The notes under the pieces: generated by a model
Told to the model about the DNA's origin: nothing
What the model saw: the letters and a program-made list of their open reading frames with translations, nothing else
Databases searched by the model: none
Origin: Tamilnaduibacter salinus
Lineage (GTDB): Bacteria; Pseudomonadota; Gammaproteobacteria; Pseudomonadales; Oleiphilaceae
Direction of reading: 5' to 3'
Assembly (NCBI RefSeq): GCF_003096655.1
Contig: NZ_QEKQ01000002.1
Location: forward strand, 310,001 to 374,000
DNA length: 64,000 nt
Shown here: in pieces, positions 36,471 to 45,715 of the stretch
Numbering within the stretch: the stretch's first letter is position 1
Layout of the letters: every line of letters begins with the position of its first letter
Made by a program: the position numbers and the translations under genes

Positions 36471-38156
36471 TCAGGCGCTCTTCTTCTGGTCCTCGTCCCG
36501 GAGCTCGCGACGCAGCACCTTGCCCACATTGGTCTTCGGCAGCTCGTCACGGAACTCGAAGTGCTTGGGCACCTTGTAGGCCGTCAGGCGTTCGCGACAG
36601 AACTCCTTAAGCTCAGACTCGCTCAGGTTGCTGTCGTTAACGACCAGGAAGACCTTGACGGCTTCGCCGCTCTTGTCATCCGGAATGCCAACCGCGGCGC
36701 ACTCGACCACTTTCGGATGCGCGGACACCACATCTTCAATCTCGTTCGGGAACACATTGAAGCCGGACACGATAATCATGTCCTTCTTCCGGTCCACGAT
36801 GCGCAGGTACCCGTCTTCCTGAATCAGCGCCACATCACCGCTGCGGTAGTAGCCATCATCGGTAAACGACTTGGCCGTGTCCTCTGGGCGCTGCCAGTAC
36901 CCCTTCATAACCTGCGGGCCTTTCACGCACAGCTCGCCGGGTTCACCAAAGGGCGTTTCATTGCCTTCATCGTCAATCGTCTTGATCTGGGTTCCGCAGA
37001 TCGGCAGGCCGATCGTACCCAGCTGGATCGCGCTTGGCGGGTTGAAGCTGACAACCGGAGAGGTTTCCGTCATGCCATACCCTTCGGTGATCTCACAGCC
37101 GGTCACGTCCTTCCATTGCTTGGCGGCGGAACTGGTCAATGCCATGCCGCCCGACGCCGTCATCTTGAGGGCGCTGAAGTCGAGGTTTCTGAAGTCCTCA
37201 TTGTTGCAAAGCGCCACAAACAGCGTATTCAGGCCAAGGAACGACGTGAACCTATGCTTCTTGAGCTCGCCAACAAAGCCGTCGATATCACGCGGGTTGG
37301 GAATCAGCACGCTGTGGGCGCCGGCTTCCAGCATGATCCCGCAGTTCAGCGTAAAGGAATAGATGTGGTACAGCGGCAGCGGCGCGATAACGACTTCCTT
37401 GCCTTCCTCCACAGTGTCTTCCAGCATCGGGCGGGTCTGGATCAGGTTCGACACGAGATTGCCGTGGGTCAGCATGGCGCCCTTCGCGACGCCGGTCGTT
37501 CCACCCGTGTACTGCAGTACCGCGATGTCCTCACGGTTGACCGTCGCCCGGCTGAACGAGGCTTTCGCGCCGGCTTTGAGAACGTCAGGCAGGCTGTGGG
37601 CATTCGGCAGGTTGTAGTCCGGCACCATCTTCTTGAGATGCTTGACCGCCAGATTCATCAGCGTCCGCTTGAGCGGCTTGTGCATGTCGGCCAGCTGGGT
37701 GACGATCACATGCTCAATGCCAGTGTGGGGGATCACCTTCTCGGCGTTATCCGCCATGTTGGCCAGAACCACCAGGGCCTTCGCACCGGAATCGTTGAAC
37801 TGGTGCTCCATTTCACGCTGGGTATACAGCGGGTTGGTGTTTACAACGATGAGTCCGGCGCGCATGGCACCGAAGACGACCACCGGGTACTGGGTGACGT
37901 TCGGCATCTGTACGGCGATTCGGTCGCCCGGCTTGAGATTCGTCTTGTTCTGAATCCAGGCCGCAAAGTTCCGGCTCTGTTCATCCAGGTCCCGGTAGGT
38001 GAGCGTCACACCAACGCCACTGAACGCCGGCAGATTCGCGTACTTCTTAACGGCCGAGTCAAAAACCTCGACCATCGTGGCGTATTTGTTGACGTCGATG
38101 TCGGTGTTCACGCCGGGTGGGTATTTATCCTGGTAGAACTGGTCCAAATCCATCAC
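36471..38156 (-). CDS. fadD: long-chain fatty acid-CoA ligase
   Basis: Activates fatty acids to acyl-CoA with ATP at the inner membrane, for beta-oxidation. 561 residues, as for Pseudomonas FadD1/FadD2. The ATP/AMP signature YTGGTTGVAKGAML, EGYGMTETSPVVSFNPP and the adenylation-domain end YRSGDVALIQEDGYLRIVDR are present, as is the C-terminal catalytic Lys in KTNVGKVLRRELR. An AGGAG lies 8 bases before the ATG. It ends in its own terminator. Its upstream region is a 564-base gap in which I could not find a PsrA- or FadR-type operator. Confidence 0.95.
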   Translation of the reverse strand: MMDLDQFYQDKYPPGVNTDIDVNKYATMVEVFDSAVKKYANLPAFSGVGVTLTYRDLDEQSRNFAAWIQNKTNLKPGDRIAVQMPNVTQYPVVVFGAMRAGLIVVNTNPLYTQREMEHQFNDSGAKALVVLANMADNAEKVIPHTGIEHVIVTQLADMHKPLKRTLMNLAVKHLKKMVPDYNLPNAHSLPDVLKAGAKASFSRATVNREDIAVLQYTGGTTGVAKGAMLTHGNLVSNLIQTRPMLEDTVEEGKEVVIAPLPLYHIYSFTLNCGIMLEAGAHSVLIPNPRDIDGFVGELKKHRFTSFLGLNTLFVALCNNEDFRNLDFSALKMTASGGMALTSSAAKQWKDVTGCEITEGYGMTETSPVVSFNPPSAIQLGTIGLPICGTQIKTIDDEGNETPFGEPGELCVKGPQVMKGYWQRPEDTAKSFTDDGYYRSGDVALIQEDGYLRIVDRKKDMIIVSGFNVFPNEIEDVVSAHPKVVECAAVGIPDDKSGEAVKVFLVVNDSNLSESELKEFCRERLTAYKVPKHFEFRDELPKTNVGKVLRRELRDEDQKKSA

Positions 38157-38720
38157 ACCATCTCCTGAGTTTGCCTTTTGTGCTTATCGTGACTGTGGCT
38201 TGAAACCCCTGAACATTGCCCGGTTGACGCCCTTTTCAGTAACGGCCGTGCGCAGGCTGGCTGTTGGAAGGGATTTCCCAAGATCGAACGGTATCGCCCC
38301 CAGGCACCGGGCAGCATCCCGGAACCAGAGCCGGAGCGCTGTCATCCGGCTCCGGCGTTCGTGTTGTTATCGTAACCTCAGGAGCCTGCGAGGTAGACGG
38401 TCGCACCGCTTCGACCACCCCACTGCGGCCACTTTTGAGCGCTCATTGTCGTTACACAGAACCACCATGCGCCTCAAATGACCGTCAGAATAATCTCGCC
38501 GCCGGACGATCTTGCCTGGCACGATTTCCACCGCCCAGACTCCTGAAACAAGCACTGGCACCGTCAGCCCGTTTGACGAGGTGTCGGCGTCAGCGCCTGG
38601 TTAAACGGCGCAAGAATACCAGTTTTCGTCATACAGAGGTAGGAGGGGCAACCGGCCATGCTTGCCCGGCGCCGGGAGTGCCAACCATACTGGTCCGGTT
38701 GCGATATGAGGGAGACGAAC
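38157..38720. other. 564-base intergenic region between fadD and the MaoC-like gene, no gene seen
   Basis: The two flanking genes are divergent, so this gap holds their promoters. Short open frames on both strands have no recognisable protein character or ribosome sites. The one notable structure is the perfect inverted repeat GCCGGAGC (38330-38337) / GCTCCGGC (38349-38356) with an 11-base loop and no T run, so it is not a typical terminator. A small RNA cannot be excluded. Confidence 0.6.
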
Positions 38721-39203
38721 ATGGAACAACTCGAAAACATCACCTACAACGAACTGTCGGTCGGTGACAGTGCCACCTTCAGCCGGACCCTGACCGAGCG
38801 GGAGCTGTTGCTGTTCGCCGCCGTGTCAGGTGACGTGAATCCAGTGCACCTCGACAGTGAGTTTGCCGCGAACAGCCTCTTCGGTGAACGGATTGCCCAC
38901 GGGATGTGGAGTGGCTCGTTGATCTCGGCGGCATTGGCGACCGTTCTCCCCGGTCCCGGCACCATTTACCTCGGCCAGGACCTGTCCTTCCGCCAGCCGG
39001 TCCGATTGAATGACACGCTCACAGTGACGCTAACGGTTGCCGAGAAGAAACCCAAAAACCGGGTCATCATTGAATGCGTCGTGACCAATCAGAACGGTGA
39101 GGCGGTGACACAGGGCAACGCGACCGTTCTCGCGCCCTCGGAGAAACAGAGCGTAGACGCCCCCCGTCTCCCCGAGATTACCATCGAGAACGATGCGGGC
39201 TAG
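38721..39203 (+). CDS. MaoC family (R)-specific enoyl-CoA hydratase-like protein
   Basis: 160 residues from ATG 38721 with GGAG 7 bases upstream. The hydratase-2 signature is visible in FAAVSGDVNPVHLDSEFA (catalytic Asp and His), followed by GERIAHGMWSGSLISAAL. Such enzymes interconvert enoyl-CoA and (R)-3-hydroxyacyl-CoA and can supply precursors for polyhydroxyalkanoate or lipid synthesis. It is divergent from fadD and convergent with the TonB-like gene, leaving only a 17-base gap. Confidence 0.9.
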   Translation: MEQLENITYNELSVGDSATFSRTLTERELLLFAAVSGDVNPVHLDSEFAANSLFGERIAHGMWSGSLISAALATVLPGPGTIYLGQDLSFRQPVRLNDTLTVTLTVAEKKPKNRVIIECVVTNQNGEAVTQGNATVLAPSEKQSVDAPRLPEITIENDAG

Positions 39204-39220
39204 GAGTCTTTCTCTTACCC

Positions 39221-40174
39221 TCATGAGGGCAGGAACTCATAGGAGAAGCGAACCGTGCGTTCCTCAACATCCGCCTTTCCGAAGTTGAACAGCCTGACCC
39301 GGTTGACGATTTTCTGCTCCAGGGTCGGGCTATCCAGCTCCGAACGGACAATTCGGCAGTCGGAAACCTGTCCGTTCGGTTTGATCACCACCTCCAGCAT
39401 CACCTCGCCGGAAAGCGAGGGGTCCCGACGAAGCTGCCGGTTGTAGAGCGCGTACAAGACGGACTTCCGACGATCAAACGTGCGTCGGATGTCGTTCATG
39501 GGCCGCTGTCCCGGTCCACTGACCGACGGCTCTGCGTCTGGCGCGGGCGCGGACGCTGTGGCCGATGGCTCGTCCGGTGCCTCCACCGTCCTGGTCTGGT
39601 GCTCGGCCAGAGCCACTGTCTCCTGAGCGGCGGCCCCGTCGTCGACACCATCGCTGCCCTGCGTCACATCCCCGGGCTCACCCGGGCTTTCTGCGGACGC
39701 GTCGGCCGTGTCGACGTTCGCCTTTAAGTGCTCACTCCCCGAGTCCTCTGGCGATTCCAGTTCCTGCATGGCCGACAACTGATCCTGCATGGCGAGAAGC
39801 CCGGATTGGGAAGCACGTTCTCGGGCTTGCGAAACCGTCTGCTCCGTGGATGAATCCTCCGCCGGCTCCGGGGGTGTCTGGGGTCGCTCCACGACGGTTG
39901 GCTCTGCCGGTTCCGGTTTTTCGGTGGGTTTGGGCTCCGGTTCCGGTTCGGGCTCCGGTTTGGGTTCGGGCTCGGGCGTCGATTCCAGCAGTCGCGCCTG
40001 TTGGGGGTCCGGTGTGTCAACACGGGCGGGACGGGGGTCCGGTAACTCCAGCCGGGGGATCCAGAGCGCCGCTGGCAGGAACAACAGAAACAGAACGGTC
40101 AGGCAGACATAGAGGCGCCGGGATTCGCCGGGCTCCGGCTGCCAGGGGAGCCGGGTCGCCCACGCGGTATCCAT
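39221..40174 (-). CDS. TonB-like energy transducer with AgmX/PglI-type C-terminus
   Basis: 317 residues from ATG 40174; an overlapping GTG at 40204 is an alternative start. One TM near residues 21-40 (LYVCLTVLFLLFLPAALW) anchors it in the inner membrane. A Pro/Glu/Lys spacer (about 65-95, many PEP and KPEP units) and an acidic low-complexity stretch could span the periplasm. The C-terminal domain (about 225-317: FDRRKSVLYALYNRQLRRDP and GEVMLEVVIKPNGQVSDCRI) matches the TonB-like AgmX/PglI end known from Myxococcus gliding proteins. It is the last gene of a nine-gene operon with ExbB, two ExbD and exported helical-repeat proteins, and presumably carries motor force to an outer partner. Confidence 0.82.
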   Translation of the reverse strand: MDTAWATRLPWQPEPGESRRLYVCLTVLFLLFLPAALWIPRLELPDPRPARVDTPDPQQARLLESTPEPEPKPEPEPEPEPKPTEKPEPAEPTVVERPQTPPEPAEDSSTEQTVSQARERASQSGLLAMQDQLSAMQELESPEDSGSEHLKANVDTADASAESPGEPGDVTQGSDGVDDGAAAQETVALAEHQTRTVEAPDEPSATASAPAPDAEPSVSGPGQRPMNDIRRTFDRRKSVLYALYNRQLRRDPSLSGEVMLEVVIKPNGQVSDCRIVRSELDSPTLEQKIVNRVRLFNFGKADVEERTVRFSYEFLPS

Positions 40175-40196
40175 AGACGACGGACGCGCGACCGGA

Positions 40197-40700
40197 TCAG
40201 CCACGGGCAGCCTCCCCACTGTCCTGGCGGGCCTGAACCGCCAGCCGGACCTGACGGTACTCGGCGTCCACACAGGTCTGCATGATCCGGCGAAGGCGGC
40301 GGTACTCGGTGCCGCGGTCCGCCATGACGGTCACCGCCAGCCCTGCCTCGGGAATGTTCCCCTTGGGGCCACGGCGATCAGAGAGTGCCTGGTACAGACC
40401 GTCAATCCGGTCACCGGCCGACGAATCGGCATCCAGGCGGGCAACAGAGCGCCCCTGAATCAGGATGGTATCGCCGACCACTTCCACCACCAGCGTCTGC
40501 TCTGGTGACTCGCGGGATTCAGAGACCGGCAGCGCCACATCCGCAGCCTGTTGCATGACCTTCACGTCCGAGGAGTTCACCATCAGGAAGAACACCAGGA
40601 TGGTGAAAATGTCCATCAGGGACACAAGATTCAGGCCACCGGCCCGGTGCATGCGATTGTAGTGGCGCTCGATTCGGCGGGCGCGTCGGGACCGCTTCAT
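40197..40700 (-). CDS. ExbD/TolR-type protein 2, channel Asp present
   Basis: 167 residues, one TM (about 23-42: LNLVSLMDIFTILVFFLMVN) and a periplasmic domain. The proton-carrying Asp of ExbD/TolR is D30 (SLMD). The periplasmic part ends LRRIMQTCVDAEYRQVRLAV, like the TolR/ExbD peptidoglycan-binding fold. Its ATG overlaps the stop of the preceding ExbD gene by four bases. The N-terminus is unusually basic (KRSRRARRIERHYNRMHR). This is probably the proton-conducting partner in a stator with two different ExbD chains. Confidence 0.88.
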   Translation of the reverse strand: MKRSRRARRIERHYNRMHRAGGLNLVSLMDIFTILVFFLMVNSSDVKVMQQAADVALPVSESRESPEQTLVVEVVGDTILIQGRSVARLDADSSAGDRIDGLYQALSDRRGPKGNIPEAGLAVTVMADRGTEYRRLRRIMQTCVDAEYRQVRLAVQARQDSGEAARG

Positions 40701-41215
40701 GGCTGACCTCCCTGCTCCGCCAGTTGCACCTCATACCCCTCCGGGGCGTCCGCCAGCGAAACGTCGGGAAACAGTTCCGCCTCGACCTTGCTGGCGACGA
40801 CCACAGCCGGCCGTGAGCGCACGTGATCCATGGTTGTCACCAGCGTCTGATAATCCACCGAGGGTGCGACGCGCAGTATCAGATCGCGTTTCTCCGGCAT
40901 TCGCTGCTTGATCTGAGCCAACAGAGACTGAACCCCATCAAAGTCCTGACCGTCGACATTCGGAAAGGCCCGGATCAACCCCCGTTCACTGTCGGCCACT
41001 TCCATACCAGAGGGCGTCAGGACCACTTCGAGCTGAAAGGCCTCCGGTTCGGGTGCTTCCCCGGCCGGCATCCCGGGGAAGTCCAGCTCAATCATCCGCA
41101 CCTGGGTGAACACCATGCCCAGAAGCAGAACAGGCACAAGAATGATCATCAGGTTGAGGAACGCGGTGATGTCCAGGTCCGGGTTCCCCTGGAGCCGGCG
41201 ATGTCGGCGTCTCAT
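40697..41215 (-). CDS. ExbD/TolR-type protein 1, Asn in place of channel Asp
   Basis: 172 residues with one TM near 17-39 (TAFLNLMIILVPVLLLGMVF) and a periplasmic domain carrying SVDYQTLVTTMDHVRSRPAV. The position equal to the essential ExbD/TolR aspartate is N21 (codon AAC; FLN instead of FID/YLD), although D13 and D15 lie just before. It therefore seems unable to carry protons in the usual way and may be a structural or regulatory subunit. It follows the ExbB gene by 21 bases and overlaps the second ExbD by four. Confidence 0.86.
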   Translation of the reverse strand: MRRRHRRLQGNPDLDITAFLNLMIILVPVLLLGMVFTQVRMIELDFPGMPAGEAPEPEAFQLEVVLTPSGMEVADSERGLIRAFPNVDGQDFDGVQSLLAQIKQRMPEKRDLILRVAPSVDYQTLVTTMDHVRSRPAVVVASKVEAELFPDVSLADAPEGYEVQLAEQGGQP

Positions 41216-41236
41216 AGGCGTCGTCCAGACTGTCCG

Positions 41237-41878
41237 TCAGGCGTTCTGCGGATTGTTCTCGGAAATGATGTTGAGCAGTTTGACGCCCGCCATCTCGAAA
41301 CTGTCGACAATCTCGTTCGTCCGGGTCTGCAACAGGGCATGGAAAAGCAGTAGCGGGATGGCGGACATCAGGCCAAACGCGGTGGTGTTCATCGCCACGG
41401 AAATGCTCTCAGAGAGCATGGTCGCCTTTTCGGCGGGGTCCGCATTGGCAACCGCCGTGAATGCGGCGATCAGGCCAATGATCGTCCCCAACAACCCCAA
41501 CAGTGTGGCGATATTGGCGAGCGTGGCCAGATACTGAGTGCGCTTCTCAAGCCGGGGCAACACTTCCATCAGGCCCTCTTCCATGGCGTATTCGATCTCT
41601 TCACGGCGGTGATCGCCAAGCAGCCGGCCGATGCCGGCACCAACAACCGAGGCAATAGCGCTGTTGGAATTGTTGGCCGCCGTCATTGCACGCTGCCAGT
41701 CCCGCTTCTGCATCAGCGGCAGAATGCCCCGCTCAAACGCCCGGCGGTTCGCGCGCCGGACCTGGCCGAGGTACAGAAACCGTTCTAGGGCGATCGCAAG
41801 ACCAATCAGCAACACGACCGCAATCGGGTACATGAACGGTCCGCCGTTCTGAAAAAAGCGTAAGACGGTTTCCAGCAT
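41237..41878 (-). CDS. ExbB/TolQ/MotA-type proton channel protein
   Basis: 213 residues from ATG 41878 (MLETVLRFFQNGGPFMYPI is the usual family beginning); an in-frame start at 41920 would add 14 residues. There are three TM segments: about 15-35, 115-135 and 160-180. The family motif lies in LANIATLLGLLGTIIGLIAA, and the third TM in AFGLMSAIPLLLFHALL. It would form the pentameric channel around the two ExbD proteins encoded next. As in AglRQS of Myxococcus gliding motility, one ExbB-type protein is paired with two ExbD-type proteins. Confidence 0.92.
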   Translation of the reverse strand: MLETVLRFFQNGGPFMYPIAVVLLIGLAIALERFLYLGQVRRANRRAFERGILPLMQKRDWQRAMTAANNSNSAIASVVGAGIGRLLGDHRREEIEYAMEEGLMEVLPRLEKRTQYLATLANIATLLGLLGTIIGLIAAFTAVANADPAEKATMLSESISVAMNTTAFGLMSAIPLLLFHALLQTRTNEIVDSFEMAGVKLLNIISENNPQNA

Positions 41879-41953
41879 AACCAGTGCTCCGACGTCTGAA
41901 TGTGCCTGAATTCCCGTCACAGGACGGGCTCGTTGTTGTTATTTGGGTCGTTG

Positions 41954-42322
41954 TTATTTGGACAGTTGTCCGGAATCGAGCGTGCGACGAAAGGACCGGT
42001 GGCGCCGGAACGCCTCCGGATCGACCGTCTCAAGCAGATTCCCTGCCCGGGGCGACAGGGGCTCACGCTCGTTCCGGCGGATGGTCGGTGGCTGCCACGG
42101 CAGGATATGCAGCACCCGTGGGGACTCGTCAGCCGCCCGGATGGCAATCCCCTCCACCCGCAGCGCCTTGCGCGCATCGCTCCCCCGTTCCGCAACCGGC
42201 GCCTTCCCGGTGCCACTCTGTCCATCCGATGCCTGAACGCCGAACGGTACGATCGTTCCAAACAGAACCAAGAATGCCAGCCTTCGCCCGGCCCGTCCGC
42301 GATGGAATTCAAAGAATTGCAT
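41954..42322 (-). CDS. small exported protein of unknown function in the ExbBD operon
   Basis: 122 residues. An excellent ribosome site (AGGAG, 7 bases upstream) and a signal peptide (RRLAFLVLFGTIVPFGVQAS) support this frame over a second overlapping frame at 41917-42312. The mature part is short, charged and Pro/Arg-rich (HILPWQPPTIRRNEREPLS). No family is recognised. It lies 8 bases after the TPR lipoprotein gene and 75 bases before exbB, so it is probably a periplasmic member of the same machine. Confidence 0.65.
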   Translation of the reverse strand: MQFFEFHRGRAGRRLAFLVLFGTIVPFGVQASDGQSGTGKAPVAERGSDARKALRVEGIAIRAADESPRVLHILPWQPPTIRRNEREPLSPRAGNLLETVDPEAFRRHRSFRRTLDSGQLSK

Positions 42323-42330
42323 GCCTGCTC

Positions 42331-42939
42331 CTAGTTGATGCGCCGTTCAAGATCGGCGATCCAGCCCGACACAGTGGCGTCCTCACCCGAGCGCAAGGTC
42401 TGATAACGTCTGTAGTGGGACAGCGCCTGCTCAAGCTCCAGCAGGTGCAGTTCCAGAAGCACCGCCAGGTTGTAGTGAAGCCGCGCCGAACCGGGGTGCC
42501 AGCGAAGCCCCTGCTCGAGCCAGCGCCGAGCCTCCTCGAACCGGCCCCGCTGGCGCTCCAGCAGGGCCAGGTTATTCAGTGCCAGACGTTGGCCCGGGTC
42601 GATGGTCACAGCATCCCGGTAGAGCGCGATTGCTCTCTCCCGCCGGCTCTGTTGCTGTCGCACCCAGCCCATCCTCGCGATCACCGATGCGGCATCAGGC
42701 CGTTCGGCATGGAGTTGCTTCAGGTGCGCCAGGGCGACGTCATAGGCATTTTGACTCACGGCTTCCCGGGCCTGACGTTCCAACGCGGCCTGTGTCTCTG
42801 TCAGCGGTTCCGTGCTCGGGCGTGCCTGAGACGCCTCCGTTTTGCTGGCGGTGCCAGAGCCGCCACCCCCGGTCGCTGCGCATCCCGACAGCAGTATCGG
42901 TATGAGCACCAACCAGACCACCCAACCATCACGACGCAT
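42331..42939 (-). CDS. TPR lipoprotein
   Basis: 202 residues with a lipoprotein signal (VWLVLIPILLSGCAATGGGG, lipobox LSGC with Cys near residue 20) and about three tetratricopeptide repeats between residues 60 and 170 (QNAYDVALAHLKQLHAERPD, RRERAIALYRDAVTIDPGQR, GRFEEARRWLEQGLRWHPGS). Residue 2 after the Cys is Ala, not Asp, so it should be sorted to the outer membrane. It overlaps the large TPR gene by 11 bases. It is a candidate outer-membrane anchor for the ExbBD-driven complex. Confidence 0.85.
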   Translation of the reverse strand: MRRDGWVVWLVLIPILLSGCAATGGGGSGTASKTEASQARPSTEPLTETQAALERQAREAVSQNAYDVALAHLKQLHAERPDAASVIARMGWVRQQQSRRERAIALYRDAVTIDPGQRLALNNLALLERQRGRFEEARRWLEQGLRWHPGSARLHYNLAVLLELHLLELEQALSHYRRYQTLRSGEDATVSGWIADLERRIN

Positions 42940-45715
42940 CGTCCTCTCCTGCCGGTTGCCAGCTCATCCAGCGCACGTCCCGCTGATAGCGAGCGGGGAA
43001 CAGGGTCGCCAGAGCCTCAATGCTTCGTTCAATCCAATCATCGTGAACACCGTTCGCCAGTCGTCCATGATTGCGCTCGTGCAGCGCGATCGCCTTCTCC
43101 TCAAACGGATAGGCCTGTTCCTCCAGCAGAATGCGATACTGGGACTGTTCCAGATCGTTCAGCTCCGCGGGGACCGGCGAGGCCATGATGTCCGCCGCCA
43201 GCGTCCGGTAGAGCTCCGCCCGGCCGTAAAGCGCTCGGGACTGCACCGTGGCATCGCCGAGTCGTCCCGCCTGGCGAAACCGCTTCAACGCCGTCTCCAA
43301 CGCCGCCCGTTTGCCTTCAAGCGACGCCTGGAGTGGCGGCTCCAGCGTGATGGACGCCATAGTGGTTGCCGCCTCATCGGCCATGAACAAAGCGGCCTGC
43401 GACGCCCATGCCAGCGTTTCCTGGCTATGCCAGTCGCTGGCCAGCTCCCGTTCGAGCAGCGCTGCCCGATACGGACTCGAGCCCGAGTCATCAGCGGTTA
43501 GCAACCGATGCCGCAGCGTCTGCCGCTCCACGTGCTGCTCGGCGGTCCGGGCGGTCGGCGTTGCCTCGAGGTAATCGCCATAAATGACCAGTGCCCGGTT
43601 CACCTCGCCACCCTTCTCCAACAACCGGGCGGCCGCAAGGCGTTCCTTCCAGGGATGGTCGGATTCTGCCGCCCCCGCCAGCATTATGTTCGCGGCTTCG
43701 ATGGGCTGGCCGGACTGACGATAGGCGTAGACCAGCTTTTCACGCGCCGATCCGGCCAGTTCGTGGGTCTCGTGGCGGCGGGTGAACCGCTCCAGTGCGC
43801 CAATGGCCTGCTCCCACTGTTGGGCGGCCAGCATCGCGGCGGCCGCATCGTGCCGCGCCGTGACAGTCAGCATCCCGGAGGCCGCCACATCGGCGGCCCG
43901 TTCGAACAGCGCCACCGCAGCCCCCGGCTGACCGCTCTTGCGCTCGGCCTGCGCCTGCCGGTGCAGGCTGGTGGCCAGCCGGTCCTGGATGGTCGTGGTA
44001 TTGGTCTTTTCGGACGCCTGCCCAGCCAGTGCCAGGGCGTTGTCGTAATGCGTGGCTGCCGTCTTCCAATCCTCGTCGGCAAAATGATGCTCAGCCATGA
44101 CCAGGTGGGCTGAGCGGCGTGCCGCAATCGAGGCCGTCCCGTTTCCGGTGACCTGGGTCGCTGTCGTCAGGGCGCGATCGGGAAATCCGGCCGCCACGAG
44201 CCGCTGTGAAAGGTCGGCCTGAAAATCCGGGCCCCTCGTGTCCTCCGGGAACCGGCGCGTAAACCGCCGGGCGGCGGACATCAGTTGGTCCGCCTCGGCC
44301 ACCTCGGCAATGCCCTGCCCGGCTATCAGCTTCTCGCGACGCGTCTTCAGGCCAGCCCAGGCCGCATCGGCCGCCTCGCGGTAGCCCGGATGGCGGTACG
44401 CCGCCTTGTCGTAAGCCGTGACCGCCAGCGCCAAAGCGCCACCCTGATACCAGGCGTCGCCCGCCAGACGCCGCCACTCACCGGAATCCTCCGGTGCCCG
44501 GTCCGCCAGACGGTCATAGAATCGGGCGGACTGCCGGAATCTCCCGGCCTGCACTTCCGAACCCGTGCCAGCGCTGGCATAGAGACGGTCCGCGACATTC
44601 CTGGTGACGCGACGCCACTGCGATTGCTCATCGGCTGGTAGTGAACGGTAGGCGGAAGACGGCATAAACGCCTCCGCATAGTCCTGTCGTGCCTGTCGGG
44701 CTTCCTCCGGGAAACGGCCACTCTCCCAGATGCGCACCAGCTGACGGTACATTGCCGGCGTCCGCGAGTGATCCGGTTTCTTTTCGATGAATGCCCGGGT
44801 GACTCTGGCGCTGTCGCTGTAGCGCTCCCGGGACAGGTGGAAATCCGCCAGGCGGTCATACAACAGGACGTCCCAGTGCCGATCACCCGTCGTCGCCATC
44901 CATTGTTCCAGACTGGCAACGCCCTCCCGCCGGGAGGCCATAATCGCCAGAATCCGGAAGGAATCCTCCACCAGGTTGGCGGCGCCCCCCTTCAGGGACT
45001 CGAAGCCGTCCGAACGGGCATACCAGTCATCGAGTACGCGCAGGAACGCAACGCCGGCCGATTCGGATTGCCCGAGCTTGAACTGACTCCACCCCACCAT
45101 GTACCGGGACTTATCAACCAGTTCCTGACGGGCATCCCCCGCCAGGACCCGCTGGTACCCGCGGAGGGCTCTCTGGTATTCCCCCTCGGAGAAGGCCGAC
45201 TCGGCGATTCGGAAACGCGCTTCCGGAGCCAGCCCGGAGTCAGGGTAAAGGCCGACAAGCTGCTCCAGACGGTCGATGGACTCCGAGTCCCGACCGACAA
45301 AGGCATGCGCTTTGGCGGTCTGGTAAAGCAGCTCATCGAGACGACCGTGATACACGCCCGAGCTGGCAATTGACTCGTAACTGTCGAGCGCCTCTCGGTA
45401 GAGAGCCACTTCCTGCTCCACCGGCAATGACAGGTCCTGACCGGACAGCGAGTACAGATTGTTGAGACGGTGTAACGCGTCAATCCGGACCTCCGGATCG
45501 TCGGCCTCTGCGAACAACGCCCGGTAACGGCGAATGACTTCCTTGAGGGAAATGTCCGGCAGGGGCTGAGGCTCCATTCGGAGAAAAACGGGACGCATAT
45601 CGGCGATGGTCTTGCCGTCTTCATTGAGCGTCAGTTCGAAACTCTGGGCCGTCACCGCCATCGGCAGAGCCAGACAGACGGCCAGACAATACCGGAGAGG
45701 CCAGCGTGCGATCAT
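42929..45715 (-). CDS. large periplasmic TPR/helical-repeat protein
   Basis: 928 residues with a signal peptide (RYCLAVCLALPMAVTAQSFE, cleavage near 24) and an almost entirely helical body with many degenerate TPR-like units, for example GEYQRALRGYQRVLAGDARQ, EDWKTAATHYDNALALAGQA and GGEVNRALVIYGDYLEATPT. Early on a short strand region (ELTLNEDGKTIADMRPVFLR) precedes the repeats. It starts within the stop of the upstream gene (ATGA) and is probably the main scaffold of the machine. TPR proteins of similar size accompany the Myxococcus gliding motor. Confidence 0.82.
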   Translation of the reverse strand: MIARWPLRYCLAVCLALPMAVTAQSFELTLNEDGKTIADMRPVFLRMEPQPLPDISLKEVIRRYRALFAEADDPEVRIDALHRLNNLYSLSGQDLSLPVEQEVALYREALDSYESIASSGVYHGRLDELLYQTAKAHAFVGRDSESIDRLEQLVGLYPDSGLAPEARFRIAESAFSEGEYQRALRGYQRVLAGDARQELVDKSRYMVGWSQFKLGQSESAGVAFLRVLDDWYARSDGFESLKGGAANLVEDSFRILAIMASRREGVASLEQWMATTGDRHWDVLLYDRLADFHLSRERYSDSARVTRAFIEKKPDHSRTPAMYRQLVRIWESGRFPEEARQARQDYAEAFMPSSAYRSLPADEQSQWRRVTRNVADRLYASAGTGSEVQAGRFRQSARFYDRLADRAPEDSGEWRRLAGDAWYQGGALALAVTAYDKAAYRHPGYREAADAAWAGLKTRREKLIAGQGIAEVAEADQLMSAARRFTRRFPEDTRGPDFQADLSQRLVAAGFPDRALTTATQVTGNGTASIAARRSAHLVMAEHHFADEDWKTAATHYDNALALAGQASEKTNTTTIQDRLATSLHRQAQAERKSGQPGAAVALFERAADVAASGMLTVTARHDAAAAMLAAQQWEQAIGALERFTRRHETHELAGSAREKLVYAYRQSGQPIEAANIMLAGAAESDHPWKERLAAARLLEKGGEVNRALVIYGDYLEATPTARTAEQHVERQTLRHRLLTADDSGSSPYRAALLERELASDWHSQETLAWASQAALFMADEAATTMASITLEPPLQASLEGKRAALETALKRFRQAGRLGDATVQSRALYGRAELYRTLAADIMASPVPAELNDLEQSQYRILLEEQAYPFEEKAIALHERNHGRLANGVHDDWIERSIEALATLFPARYQRDVRWMSWQPAGEDDAS

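Noticed and set aside
38157-38720. Short open frames on both strands between fadD and the MaoC-like gene
   Set aside because: No ribosome sites, no hydrophobic or domain pattern, and Arg/Ser-rich products typical of non-coding GC-rich DNA.
41917-42312. An overlapping 131-codon frame in the ExbBD operon
   Set aside because: The alternative frame 41954-42322 has a strong ribosome site and a signal peptide; this one has neither.
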